Assembly: GCA_022824945.1 (NCBI GenBank)
Contig: JAJDYX010000049.1
Location: 1-64,000, forward strand
Length of the DNA: 64,000 nucleotides
Origin: Candidatus Latescibacterota bacterium
Lineage (GTDB): Bacteria; Latescibacterota; UBA2968
Direction of reading: 5' to 3'
The position numbers were made by a program, and so were the translations under genes. How positions within the stretch are numbered: the first letter of the stretch is position 1; each line of letters opens with the position of its first letter. Below are positions 7,768 to 16,004 of this stretch, one piece after another. The notes below the pieces were generated by a model. That model did no database searches. It worked only from the letters and a program-made list of their open reading frames with translations, and was not told the origin of the DNA.

Positions 7768-9345
7768 TCACATGCCCCATACATCAATCTCTACCCCGCT
7801 GATAGATGTCCGGCGGAAGTGAAAGATCTTGTCCTCCCAACGCTTGCCTTCACGGCGGTCAAAAATCACCAGATGACCTGCCTCTGCATCGCAGCGATCC
7901 ATGTACTCCGCCGTCTGTTCCAGACCCTCGGCAATGGTCTGCTCCAGACTCTTGTGGAGTAATTTACACTCAATCACAATTTTGTGCGTCTGCTCACCCT
8001 GCGGCCAGACAATCAGCAAATCAGTGCGTCCACGTCCCAAACCATACTCTCGTTCAATGCGTCCACCGCTGTTCACAATGCGCTGCAAAAATGCCTGCAA
8101 GAGAAGTTGGGGACCCGCCTCCTGGTATTGGAACCGCGTCACCCAATGCTCTGAGTGCTCGCGGAAAAAGGTCTGAAACTCGGTCATCAGCTTGACCACG
8201 TCCAGGCTACCATCAGCAGTGACGTACCAGGCCGTATCCTCATTGAGTCCCACCTGCGCTGCGTAGGTCAATTCGCGAGGGACGATTTCCGCGTAGATCG
8301 GATTGGCAATGCGGAGTGGGTCGTTTGGGGCGATCAAACCCAGGTCGCGGACGTACTCGAGATCGCGAGTGGAGAAGTCGCTGTCCTCTCCACCACTCAG
8401 CAGCGGTTCAATCACGCGCTGTACGCGTTCTTCCTGCAACTTATCGGTCAACTGATCCAGATGTGTTTCTCGGCGCAGGATGAGTTGCTCTTGCGCTTCG
8501 AGAATGTCGTCTGCTGTGATCGGACGAAGTCGGTCTGCTGTATCCCCATCGTGGAAACAGGTCTCATCTGCCAGCGCATTTACCAGATAGGGTTGTCCTT
8601 GTGTCTGCGTCCAGATCGTCTCCAGCGCGTCGGTGGTGAACACCTGTCCCGTCTCCTCTGTATGCTGATTGAGCAGGGCAATCACCTCGTCCCGCGAGAA
8701 ATCGCCCAGACGCAGAGATCGCGCTCTGATATTGAACGCACTGCCACCGGCAATAAGTGCGTTCTCTGCGGTTGATTGGATGCGGTAATCGCGCACATCT
8801 CGCACCCCGCACAGCACCACACTCTGCGGAAACCCCTCCGGGCGACGGACATAGCCAGCCCGCAACTGCCGCAGCACAGACAGCAGCGAGTCGCCAATGA
8901 GCGCGTCAATCTCGTCGATGAGCAGCACCAATGGCTTTGGGGCCGACTCGGTCCAGCGCGTCAACGCCTCGCGCAGGGCACCGTGGGGTCCGTACTTTGT
9001 CAGGATGTCGGGCCAAATATCGTCCAGAAATTCGTCGCCCAGTGTCGAACGCGCCCAGGAGGCCAATTCGCCCAGAATGGTGCGCATCACCTGTTCCACA
9101 TCTTCGCGTGCGGCCTGCCCACCTTCGATATTGACGTACACACAGCGGTAGGTGTCTTCGGCATTGAGCAGATCGCGCAGAGCCAACAATGCCGAAGTCT
9201 TGCCAGTCTGCCGAGGCGCGTGCAAGACAAAGTAGCGTTTGTCTCGGATAAGCCGGCGCACATCGGCGAGGTTCAGCCGTTCCAGCGGCGGGATGCAGTA
9301 ATGGTCTGCTGCCACCACCGGACCGCTCGTATTGAAGAAGCGCAT
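7768..9345 (-). CDS. AAA-type ATPase fused to PD-(D/E)XK nuclease domain
   Basis: Protein of 525 residues. The N-terminal half is a P-loop ATPase: Walker A APRQTGKTSALL, Walker B PLVLLIDEID, then a helical lid ending in QGQPYLVNALADE, as in the AAA-like/ORC-STAND family. The C-terminal 100 residues carry a PD-(D/E)XK-like core, GRGRTDLLIVWP followed by HKIVIECKLL, fitting D...ExK. Such proteins are usually multicopy and often linked to mobile or defence DNA; substrate unknown. The start ATG at 9345 has GAGAGG about ten bases upstream; a TTG at 9381 would extend it by 12 residues. It sits alone between repeat patches. Confidence 0.75.
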   Translation of the reverse strand: MRFFNTSGPVVAADHYCIPPLERLNLADVRRLIRDKRYFVLHAPRQTGKTSALLALRDLLNAEDTYRCVYVNIEGGQAAREDVEQVMRTILGELASWARSTLGDEFLDDIWPDILTKYGPHGALREALTRWTESAPKPLVLLIDEIDALIGDSLLSVLRQLRAGYVRRPEGFPQSVVLCGVRDVRDYRIQSTAENALIAGGSAFNIRARSLRLGDFSRDEVIALLNQHTEETGQVFTTDALETIWTQTQGQPYLVNALADETCFHDGDTADRLRPITADDILEAQEQLILRRETHLDQLTDKLQEERVQRVIEPLLSGGEDSDFSTRDLEYVRDLGLIAPNDPLRIANPIYAEIVPRELTYAAQVGLNEDTAWYVTADGSLDVVKLMTEFQTFFREHSEHWVTRFQYQEAGPQLLLQAFLQRIVNSGGRIEREYGLGRGRTDLLIVWPQGEQTHKIVIECKLLHKSLEQTIAEGLEQTAEYMDRCDAEAGHLVIFDRREGKRWEDKIFHFRRTSISGVEIDVWGM

Positions 9346-9380
9346 GGGATCACATCCTCTCAACAGAAATCCATGTGGCA

Positions 9381-9400
9381 AAATCTACAAAAGTAGATTT
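9381..9400. promoter_or_regulatory. Perfect inverted repeat upstream of the ATPase-nuclease gene
   Basis: AAATCTAC and GTAGATTT flank AAAA, 36 bp before the start of the divergent ATPase/nuclease gene. It has the size and position of an operator or small hairpin; no regulator can be assigned. Confidence 0.35.
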
Positions 9401-9563
9401 CAAAAGATATATCTGCCCAGAGACATTGTCAAATACCAACCCTTGACTCGCTTTTTCCGCTCAGACATCACGTATTTATTCTATATTCACGCTATTCGAG
9501 TACTGCCGCGCGTGGGCTTGCATTTTATGGCGTGCGTATGTATCTTTGCCCGCGAGAAAAACT

Positions 9564-9600
9564 TTCTGGATCGCGGCTCGAAACCATGCCGCGATGACGG
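9564..9600. repeat. Hairpin repeat family A, copy 1
   Basis: TTCTGGATCGCGGCT, a short spacer, then CATGCCGCGATGACGG. The TCGCGGC and GCCGCGA arms pair. The same unit recurs near 10916, 33881, 34889 and 47404, always between genes. Confidence 0.75.
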
Positions 9601-9633
9601 CAAAACCGACGACCAAAACCAAAGGAAAAAATA

Positions 9634-10833
9634 ATGTTTGAAACGCTGACAATGGCCCCTGCGGATCCCATTATAGGATTGACTGAAGCATTCAAAAATG
9701 ACCCAAACCCCAACAAAATAAACCTCGGCGTTGGCGTGTACAAAGACGGCGACGGCAACACGCCGATATTTGCCTCTGTAAAAACCGCAGAAGAACGCCT
9801 TCTGGCGCATGAAGACACCAAAAATTATCTCGGCATAGAAGGCGACGAAGCATATAACAAAGCCGTTCAAGAACTCCTCTGGGGAACAGATCACGAAATA
9901 CTCACCAGTGGCCGCGCGGGAACAGCCCAGGCACCGGGTGGCACGGGCGCATTGCGCATTGCCGGCGACTTTATCCATCAGCACTTCCCCAATGCCCGCG
10001 TATGGTTGAGCGATCCCACCTGGGCAAACCACCCCAAAATTTTTGAATCTGCCAGCGTACCCACAGAAACCTATCGCTATTACAACCCCTCGTCTTATGG
10101 CCTGGACATTGACGCACTGATCCAGGACCTCGGACAAATCCCCGCAGGCGATGTGGTCTTATTACACGGATGTTGCCACAACCCCACCGGCGTCGATCCC
10201 TCTGCCGAACAATGGGCACAAATAGCCGACATCATAACCGACCGCGGCATCATCCCACTCGTTGACTTTGCCTATCAGGGCCTGGGCAATGGCCTTGCTG
10301 AAGACGCAGTCGGCCTCCAATCACTCAGCCGTCCCGGCTGCGAACTCCTCGTCGCCAGTTCCTTCTCCAAAAACTTTGGCCTGTACCGCGAACGCACGGG
10401 CGCATTGACCCTCGTCGGAAAAAACGCCACCACCGTTGAAAAAGCGATGAGCCACATCAAAATCTGCATCCGCACAAATTATTCCAACCCGCCATCGCAC
10501 GGCGCACAGGCAGTCGCAACAGTCCTCAACGACCCCGACCTGCGGGCACAATGGGACGGCGAAGTAAAAGCCATGCGCGACCGCATCAACACCATGCGCA
10601 CCCTATTTGTGGATACCCTCGAAACAAAAGGCGTGCGGCGCGACTTTTCGTTTATCGCACACCAGAGAGGCATGTTCTCGTTCTCCGGATTGACCCCCGA
10701 GCAAGTAGATATATTGCGCGAGCGATATTCGATATACATCGTCAGCTCTGGACGGATCAACGTGGCGGGCATGACAAAGGATAACATCGGGCCATTGTGC
10801 GAAGCAATAGCGGAAGTACTGGGGGATAAATAA
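9634..10833 (+). CDS. Aspartate/aromatic aminotransferase (class I)
   Basis: PLP enzyme of 399 residues, class I subgroup of aspartate and tyrosine aminotransferases, interconverting aspartate (or aromatic amino acids) and oxaloacetate or other oxo acids with 2-oxoglutarate. The N-terminus PADPIIGLTEAFKNDPNPNKINLGVGVYKD is split by typical subgroup-Ia features, the PLP lysine is K246 in SSFSKNFGLYRERTG, and HNPTGVDP supplies the ring-stacking region. Substrate choice between aspartate and aromatics cannot be fixed by eye. AAAGGA precedes the ATG. It stands alone between repeat patches. Confidence 0.88.
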   Translation: MFETLTMAPADPIIGLTEAFKNDPNPNKINLGVGVYKDGDGNTPIFASVKTAEERLLAHEDTKNYLGIEGDEAYNKAVQELLWGTDHEILTSGRAGTAQAPGGTGALRIAGDFIHQHFPNARVWLSDPTWANHPKIFESASVPTETYRYYNPSSYGLDIDALIQDLGQIPAGDVVLLHGCCHNPTGVDPSAEQWAQIADIITDRGIIPLVDFAYQGLGNGLAEDAVGLQSLSRPGCELLVASSFSKNFGLYRERTGALTLVGKNATTVEKAMSHIKICIRTNYSNPPSHGAQAVATVLNDPDLRAQWDGEVKAMRDRINTMRTLFVDTLETKGVRRDFSFIAHQRGMFSFSGLTPEQVDILRERYSIYIVSSGRINVAGMTKDNIGPLCEAIAEVLGDK

Positions 10834-10838
10834 AAAGC

Positions 10839-10978
10839 AACCACAGATGAACACGGATGAACACAGATGAAAGCCTGCCCCTGCATGGTTTTGAGCAGGG
10901 GGCAAAAGGCAACACCTCTGGATCGCGGCTCAAGCATGCCCCTGCATGCCTAAAGCAGGGGACCATGCCGCGATGACG
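10839..10978. repeat. Composite repeat patch (families A and B plus CCTGCATG hairpins)
   Basis: Begins with tandem ACAGATGAACACGGATGAAC units (10844-10872), reappearing in reverse near 23280. Then come two CCTGCATG...GAGCAGGGG or AAAGCAGGGG hairpins. The second is nested inside a family A element (10916-10978), between its GATCGCGGCTCAAG and CATGCCGCGATGACG halves. This nesting shows the elements move or recombine independently. Confidence 0.65.
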
Positions 10979-11013
10979 CTCTATAGCGCATGAAGCCCTT
11001 CCAAGGAGAAACC

Positions 11014-11787
11014 ATGACACTCAAAGACCGCGTAGCAATCGTCACTGGCGCAAGCTCTGGCATAGGGCGGGGTATTGCACTGGCACTCGCACGAGAAGGC
11101 GCACATGTAGCCGTGGCCGATATTCGGGAAGCACCCAAAAAGGGCATCTATCACGACACCGACCTGACTACTTCTACGGTAGAGGAAATAGAAAAACGCG
11201 GTGGGAAAGGGATCTTCGTGCAAACCGACGTATCCGATGACGAAGCGGTACGCAACCTGATCGAAAGGACCGTTTCCGAATTTGGCACACTGGACATCCT
11301 AATAAACAACGCGGGCATCACAATACCCGGCGGCATTGAAGAAACAGCCATCGCCGACTACGACACCGTAATGGGCGTAAACCTTCGGGCACTATATGTC
11401 GCCAGCAAATTCGCCATGCCACACCTCAAAAAACCCTCTGGCAGAATCATCCACATCGCATCTATACAGTCATTTGGCGGTGGCGGCGGACCCGCTTATG
11501 CCGCATCAAAAGCTGGCGTTGTCAACCTCACGCGAGACACCGCCCTGGAACTGGCCCCCTTTGGCGCAACCGTCAATGCAATATGCCCGGGCTACATCGA
11601 AACGCCCATACAGGATTATCTCACACCGCAGGACATTGAAGACAGCAGAGCAAAAACCCCACTACCCCGCCTGGGCCTGCCATCGGACATCGGCAACGCC
11701 GCAGTATTCTTCGCATCGGACGCCGCCTCGTGGATCACCGGCACAGCCCTGCCCGTGGACGGTGGATGGATGGCATCTATTTTTTAA
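11014..11787 (+). CDS. Short-chain dehydrogenase/reductase
   Basis: Classical SDR of 257 residues, an NAD(P)-dependent oxidoreductase. Cofactor motif TGASSGIG at about 11-18, LVINNAG-type motif ILINNAGI, catalytic Tyr162 and Lys166 in PAYAASKAG, and the C-terminal ITGTALPVDGGW typical of 3-oxoacyl-ACP-reductase-like SDRs. An insertion around residues 35-55 (EAPKKGIYHDTDLTT) is longer than usual. The start at 11014 has AAGGAG upstream; an earlier ATG at 10990 lacks one. Substrate unknown. The gene ends six bases before the opposing metallohydrolase gene. Confidence 0.88.
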   Translation: MTLKDRVAIVTGASSGIGRGIALALAREGAHVAVADIREAPKKGIYHDTDLTTSTVEEIEKRGGKGIFVQTDVSDDEAVRNLIERTVSEFGTLDILINNAGITIPGGIEETAIADYDTVMGVNLRALYVASKFAMPHLKKPSGRIIHIASIQSFGGGGGPAYAASKAGVVNLTRDTALELAPFGATVNAICPGYIETPIQDYLTPQDIEDSRAKTPLPRLGLPSDIGNAAVFFASDAASWITGTALPVDGGWMASIF

Positions 11788-11793
11788 TTCGCA

Positions 11794-14268
11794 TCAATGC
11801 GGTATTCCCAACTGATGCATCCTTCGGTGAATCGCTTGACGGGCCTCGATGAAGGGACGTTCCAGATACGCGAGATGGTCCAACTCGCCGTGATGATGCG
11901 TCGCCGTACCGGAGGCGTGCCGGGCAGCAGTTTGACGAATGTACGCCAGATCGCCATCGATAAGCGTCAGCATATACTGGGCAGCCTCCAGATCGAACAT
12001 CCACCACTCGCCACCGCAGGCGATATAAATCGGCGACGTATGGGCGAATATCCCCCGTCCCCAGCCATCGTGATGGGGAACACTGGTATAATTGGGACCG
12101 GCACATCGGGCGGCAATCCACGTATGCCCATCCACCTTCACCTTCGCCTTCAGTTCCAATCGCCGCGTACCTTTATTGTCCTCCGTCGAAGCAACAACGC
12201 GCCCCGCCTGAACGATCTCGAGTGTATGAATCGGGAAAATACTCTCCGCCCACGCCTCCACCTCCACCGTACCAGCCCCTGACAACTGCATTGTATCGCC
12301 AACCTGGTGCCCATCCGCAGTAAGGTGAATAATGGGACCACCACTGTGAAATGTTCGCCCCTGCGACACACTCTTGCACCAATTATCGTAAGTGAACTCC
12401 TCGTCGGGCATATAGGCGTACGTGCGGTAAATACCGACAGGAACATCGCTGCTCATCTTATCCGTCCCACCAACCAGCGGCAAGCGATAACCGCAGTTGA
12501 GATAGCGATAGTACTCCAGATGGTTGAACGGCGCATGACGCAACATCTCCACGCCATCCACGCGCCCCGTGGCAATCAGCGCCGCAGGCTCCCCATTCGG
12601 ATTCGGGAGATGCGGGACAATAACCGAACCGCCCTGCGCATGACACTGGTCCGCCCAATCGCTCATCGTGATCTCCAGCGTACCACCCAACTCGGACTCA
12701 CCCGGACCATCACTGCACCACGGCATCACCGGCTCCTTGAGACCCCACAGGATGAGATGCCCCAGAAAATGCTGCCTATTCTCCTGACCGACATAGACGA
12801 TATTATTCCCATCTTGCGAAATACTCGGCCTGCCCGTAAAATCCTCCGTATTGGTAAAAAGATTGCCCCACTGCGACGGGAGCAAATTAACGATATTGAG
12901 ATCCTCCCCCTGGGACTCCGTATGACTGCCCTGTGTCGAGAGAAAATGAACGTGCGAATCCCCGCTATACCATCCCTCTCCATTCATATGAATCCACCGC
13001 TTGAGCCGCAAAGTCAGTTCGCGTTGTCCCGGTTCGATTTTCACCCGCGTCCGCATCGGCTCATACTCAAATCCCCGGGCGACATCCACAATAACCTCAC
13101 CGCGCGGCAGCCACCCCTGGCAACGACCGTCGATATACGCATAAGTGATTTGCCCAAGTCGAAGATCCCCGCCGATATCAATATGCCAGCTATCGAGATT
13201 GGAATTGACCTGATTGTGATGCCCATAAGGCTGATAGGGAATCCCCTCCGGCGAGCGGAAATGGACGCGGCAAGGGATAGGCTTGCCCGTATCGTCATCA
13301 AGCACAGTGACATGAACCCAGTTCCGCCCCCGATCCAGGAGTTCCACGCGCATTCGCGGGGTCTCCACCACCTTCTTCTCCTCGACATCACCCCACTTGA
13401 CCTCACCCACCTTTTCCTCGCCCTGCTTCACCGTCATCGTAGCCGAAGGCGTGGCAGCGACCTCGACATAAGCCGGACTCGCTTTGGGATTCTGCGCTTC
13501 TCCCCAACCGGCGAAATCATCATTGACAAAATCATCGGCAGACGCTTCGGGCAGTGGATGCACATAAGTAGCCGTTCCCCGATCCACCTCCACGCTGAGA
13601 TCAAACGGTTTTTCCGCATCTTCGGGATGGGTCAGAATCAGACGCGCTTCCCGCTTCCCGTGTCGCACAAAAGGATGCTCTTCAAGATGCGAAAGCGTAA
13701 CACCCGCGATAATAAAACGCGGACCACCCGGGATAATCTCCAGCGACTCAACCACGCGATCCGGCAGAGGATTCTCCCACGCCCACAGAAAATAACCGCG
13801 GGACGTGCCGCGCGACACCTCGGTCTGACGTCGCCCCATATCCTGCCATTTCCCTTCGTAACGCGGCAACAACCGGTCATTCTGGTCCGGAAGTGCGACA
13901 AAGGGCGCGCCGCCGCTGGATAAATGTGCAATCTCAAAACGCTCGCGGATGGGAATGCGGAATTCTTCACCCTCCGCCATCCGGAACAAATAATCCGCCA
14001 CGTTCTCCCCCAACGGACCACCCTCCATCAGATCGGAATCCAGCAAGCGATGGGCAATAATCACGCGGCGTGCCGACTCGTTGATTGGAATCGTCACACT
14101 ACCAGAAGCCTCATCCAGCGCGATAAAACAATTCGAACCATCGTCGTTTACCAAAAATGGCAAACCGCGGAATAATTGTTTGCCTATAGGAGCATTAGCG
14201 TTTGCGCCCAGGACTTCGAGACCCGCACTGCACAACGCCGACAAATCGAGAGGTTGATAGTCTGCCAT
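11794..14268 (-). CDS. CehA/McbA-type PHP metallohydrolase
   Basis: Large protein of 824 residues. The C-terminal half contains a PHP-like metal site, GWYSGDSHVHFLS (about 433-445), followed by further His/Asp-rich segments such as VIVPHLPNP and PLVGGTDKMSS, as in the CehA/McbA family of carbaryl-type hydrolases. The N-terminal about 400 residues are beta-rich and include a carboxypeptidase-regulatory-like segment (DDDTGKPIPCRVHF). No signal peptide is obvious. The start ATG at 14268 has AAAGGA upstream; a longer reading to 14382 would add 38 Arg/Ser-rich residues and is unlikely. It is 47 bp downstream of the dehydratase gene and probably in the same transcript, suggesting sugar-acid or ester catabolism. 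Substrate unknown. Confidence 0.75.
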   Translation of the reverse strand: MADYQPLDLSALCSAGLEVLGANANAPIGKQLFRGLPFLVNDDGSNCFIALDEASGSVTIPINESARRVIIAHRLLDSDLMEGGPLGENVADYLFRMAEGEEFRIPIRERFEIAHLSSGGAPFVALPDQNDRLLPRYEGKWQDMGRRQTEVSRGTSRGYFLWAWENPLPDRVVESLEIIPGGPRFIIAGVTLSHLEEHPFVRHGKREARLILTHPEDAEKPFDLSVEVDRGTATYVHPLPEASADDFVNDDFAGWGEAQNPKASPAYVEVAATPSATMTVKQGEEKVGEVKWGDVEEKKVVETPRMRVELLDRGRNWVHVTVLDDDTGKPIPCRVHFRSPEGIPYQPYGHHNQVNSNLDSWHIDIGGDLRLGQITYAYIDGRCQGWLPRGEVIVDVARGFEYEPMRTRVKIEPGQRELTLRLKRWIHMNGEGWYSGDSHVHFLSTQGSHTESQGEDLNIVNLLPSQWGNLFTNTEDFTGRPSISQDGNNIVYVGQENRQHFLGHLILWGLKEPVMPWCSDGPGESELGGTLEITMSDWADQCHAQGGSVIVPHLPNPNGEPAALIATGRVDGVEMLRHAPFNHLEYYRYLNCGYRLPLVGGTDKMSSDVPVGIYRTYAYMPDEEFTYDNWCKSVSQGRTFHSGGPIIHLTADGHQVGDTMQLSGAGTVEVEAWAESIFPIHTLEIVQAGRVVASTEDNKGTRRLELKAKVKVDGHTWIAARCAGPNYTSVPHHDGWGRGIFAHTSPIYIACGGEWWMFDLEAAQYMLTLIDGDLAYIRQTAARHASGTATHHHGELDHLAYLERPFIEARQAIHRRMHQLGIPH

Positions 14269-14315
14269 GACAGGTATCCTTTCTATTGAGAAATTCGGTG
14301 AATAACGGCTCAAAC

Positions 14316-16004
14316 TCACAAAAAATCCAGATCTGCGCCGAGGTGAGCGGGCAAAACACATTTGGCATACAGGTGTCGCCATCCGCGCTCGGGAATTGGC
14401 GCAGGAATAAAAGCCTCGCGGCGGCGCGCAAGTTCTGCCGCATTGACCAGCAAATCAATGCGACGTTCTCCTGCATTCAACTCAACCATATCGCCATCGC
14501 GCACAAAAGCAAGAGGACCCCCTGTCGCCGCCTCGGGAGAACAGTGCAACACCACCGTACCATAAGACGTCCCACTCATACGCGCATCGGAAATCCGCAC
14601 CATATCTTTAACCCCTTTTTGCGCCAAATACCTGGGAATGGGCAGAGACCCCGCCTCGGGAAACCCATCGCCCACGGGACCGGCATTCCGCAAAATCATC
14701 ACATGATCCGGCGTAATATTAAGAGCGGGATCATCAATTCGCGCAGACGCATCCTCAGCAGAATCAAAAACAACCGCAGGACCCCGGTGCGCGAGCAATT
14801 CCGGAGACGCCGCAGCAACCTTCAGCACAGCCCCATCCGGTGCCAGATTCCCGCGAACCACAATCAGCGCACCCGTAGCACCGAGAGGATTATCCAGCGT
14901 GCGAATAGTACTTTGCCAGGACTGAGGGGGTTGAACCCCTTTCAAATAATCACCCAGCGATTGCCCTGTAATCGTCGGCACAGAACAATCCAGCAAAGAC
15001 TCCAATGCCTTGAGCAACGCGGGAACGCCACCCGCCTCGTGAAAATCCTCCATATAACCCACACCTGCGGGCTTGCAATCCACGAGCAAAGGCACCCGTT
15101 GCGACACATCGTGCATATCCTCCAGAGTGAGCCGAGTCCCCGACCGCCGCGCAATCGCCAGAAGGTGGACAATCGCATTCGTAGAACCACCCAACGCGTG
15201 GAGCACCGCAAGCGCATTGAGAAAAGACGCCCGCGTGAGCAATTGTACGGGACGGCGTTCCGCACGAGCCAGAGCAACGGCCATGCGTCCAGACCGCACG
15301 CCCACGCGCAATCGATCCCCCGTACCCGAAAGCGGCGTCGCCCCCCCAGAAACCATCAAACCGAACGTCTCCACCACACTCGCCATCGTCGAAGCAGTCC
15401 CCATAACCATACACGTCCCGGGCGTACTGCAAAGCGACTGCGTCACACCTTCGATCTGCTCATCGCTCAATTCCCCAGCGCGAAATTGCGCCCAATAACG
15501 GCGGCAATCCGTACACGCACCCAACCTCTCGCCTTGCCACGAACCGGTTCGCATCGCGCCAGACACAACCTGAACAGCGGGAATATTAGCCGACGCAGCA
15601 GCCATCAACTGCGCCGGCACAGTCTTATCGCACCCCCCCATCAGCACCACGGCATCCATAGGTTGCGCCGTGATCAGTTCCTCCGTCTCCATAGACAGCA
15701 AATTCCGAAAAAGCATTGTCGTAGGCGAAAAGAAAATCTCATTCAGCGAAATCGTGGGAAACACAAAAGGTAGGCCACCGCCTTCGAAAACCCCGCGCTT
15801 GACCGCCTCGATCAAATCTGGCATATGCCCGTGGCATGGGTTGTAATCTGAAGCCGTCGAAGCAATGCCAATAACGGGACGATCCACATCCTCGCCATCA
15901 TATCCCGCAGCCGCGAGAAACGCCCTGCGAATATATTTGCTAAATTCCGGATCGCCGTAGCTCGTCAAATTTCGGTTGATACCTGTATCTGTCGATTGGG
16001 TCAT
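14316..16004 (-). CDS. IlvD/Edd family dehydratase
   Basis: Iron-sulfur dehydratase of 562 residues. Cluster cysteines appear in DYNPCHGHMPDL, VVLMGGCDKTVPA and RLGACTDCRR, and the C-terminal SDARMSGTSYGTVVLH is the conserved substrate/metal segment. The family includes dihydroxy-acid dehydratase (branched-chain synthesis), phosphogluconate dehydratase and aldonate dehydratases. The SYGTVVLH and ACTDCRRYW variants look more like pentonate/hexonate dehydratases than canonical IlvD, and no other ilv genes are nearby, so a sugar-acid role is inferred. The start at 16004 overlaps the upstream mutase stop by four bases (ATGA), so translation is coupled. Confidence 0.82.
   Translation of the reverse strand: MTQSTDTGINRNLTSYGDPEFSKYIRRAFLAAAGYDGEDVDRPVIGIASTASDYNPCHGHMPDLIEAVKRGVFEGGGLPFVFPTISLNEIFFSPTTMLFRNLLSMETEELITAQPMDAVVLMGGCDKTVPAQLMAAASANIPAVQVVSGAMRTGSWQGERLGACTDCRRYWAQFRAGELSDEQIEGVTQSLCSTPGTCMVMGTASTMASVVETFGLMVSGGATPLSGTGDRLRVGVRSGRMAVALARAERRPVQLLTRASFLNALAVLHALGGSTNAIVHLLAIARRSGTRLTLEDMHDVSQRVPLLVDCKPAGVGYMEDFHEAGGVPALLKALESLLDCSVPTITGQSLGDYLKGVQPPQSWQSTIRTLDNPLGATGALIVVRGNLAPDGAVLKVAAASPELLAHRGPAVVFDSAEDASARIDDPALNITPDHVMILRNAGPVGDGFPEAGSLPIPRYLAQKGVKDMVRISDARMSGTSYGTVVLHCSPEAATGGPLAFVRDGDMVELNAGERRIDLLVNAAELARRREAFIPAPIPERGWRHLYAKCVLPAHLGADLDFL

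Noticed and set aside
13021-13050. tRNA-like GGTTCGATTTTC string
   Set aside because: It is inside the CehA/McbA-type coding region and there is no cloverleaf around it. No tRNA was found anywhere in the window.
12307-13923. Long plus-strand open frame (538 codons)
   Set aside because: It lies wholly antisense to the CehA/McbA-type gene, whose protein has clear family motifs. The antisense frame is Ile/Arg/Pro/His rich with no recognisable domain.
14286-15773. Long plus-strand open frame (495 codons)
   Set aside because: Antisense to the IlvD/Edd dehydratase gene, with low-complexity Arg/His composition typical of a shadow frame.
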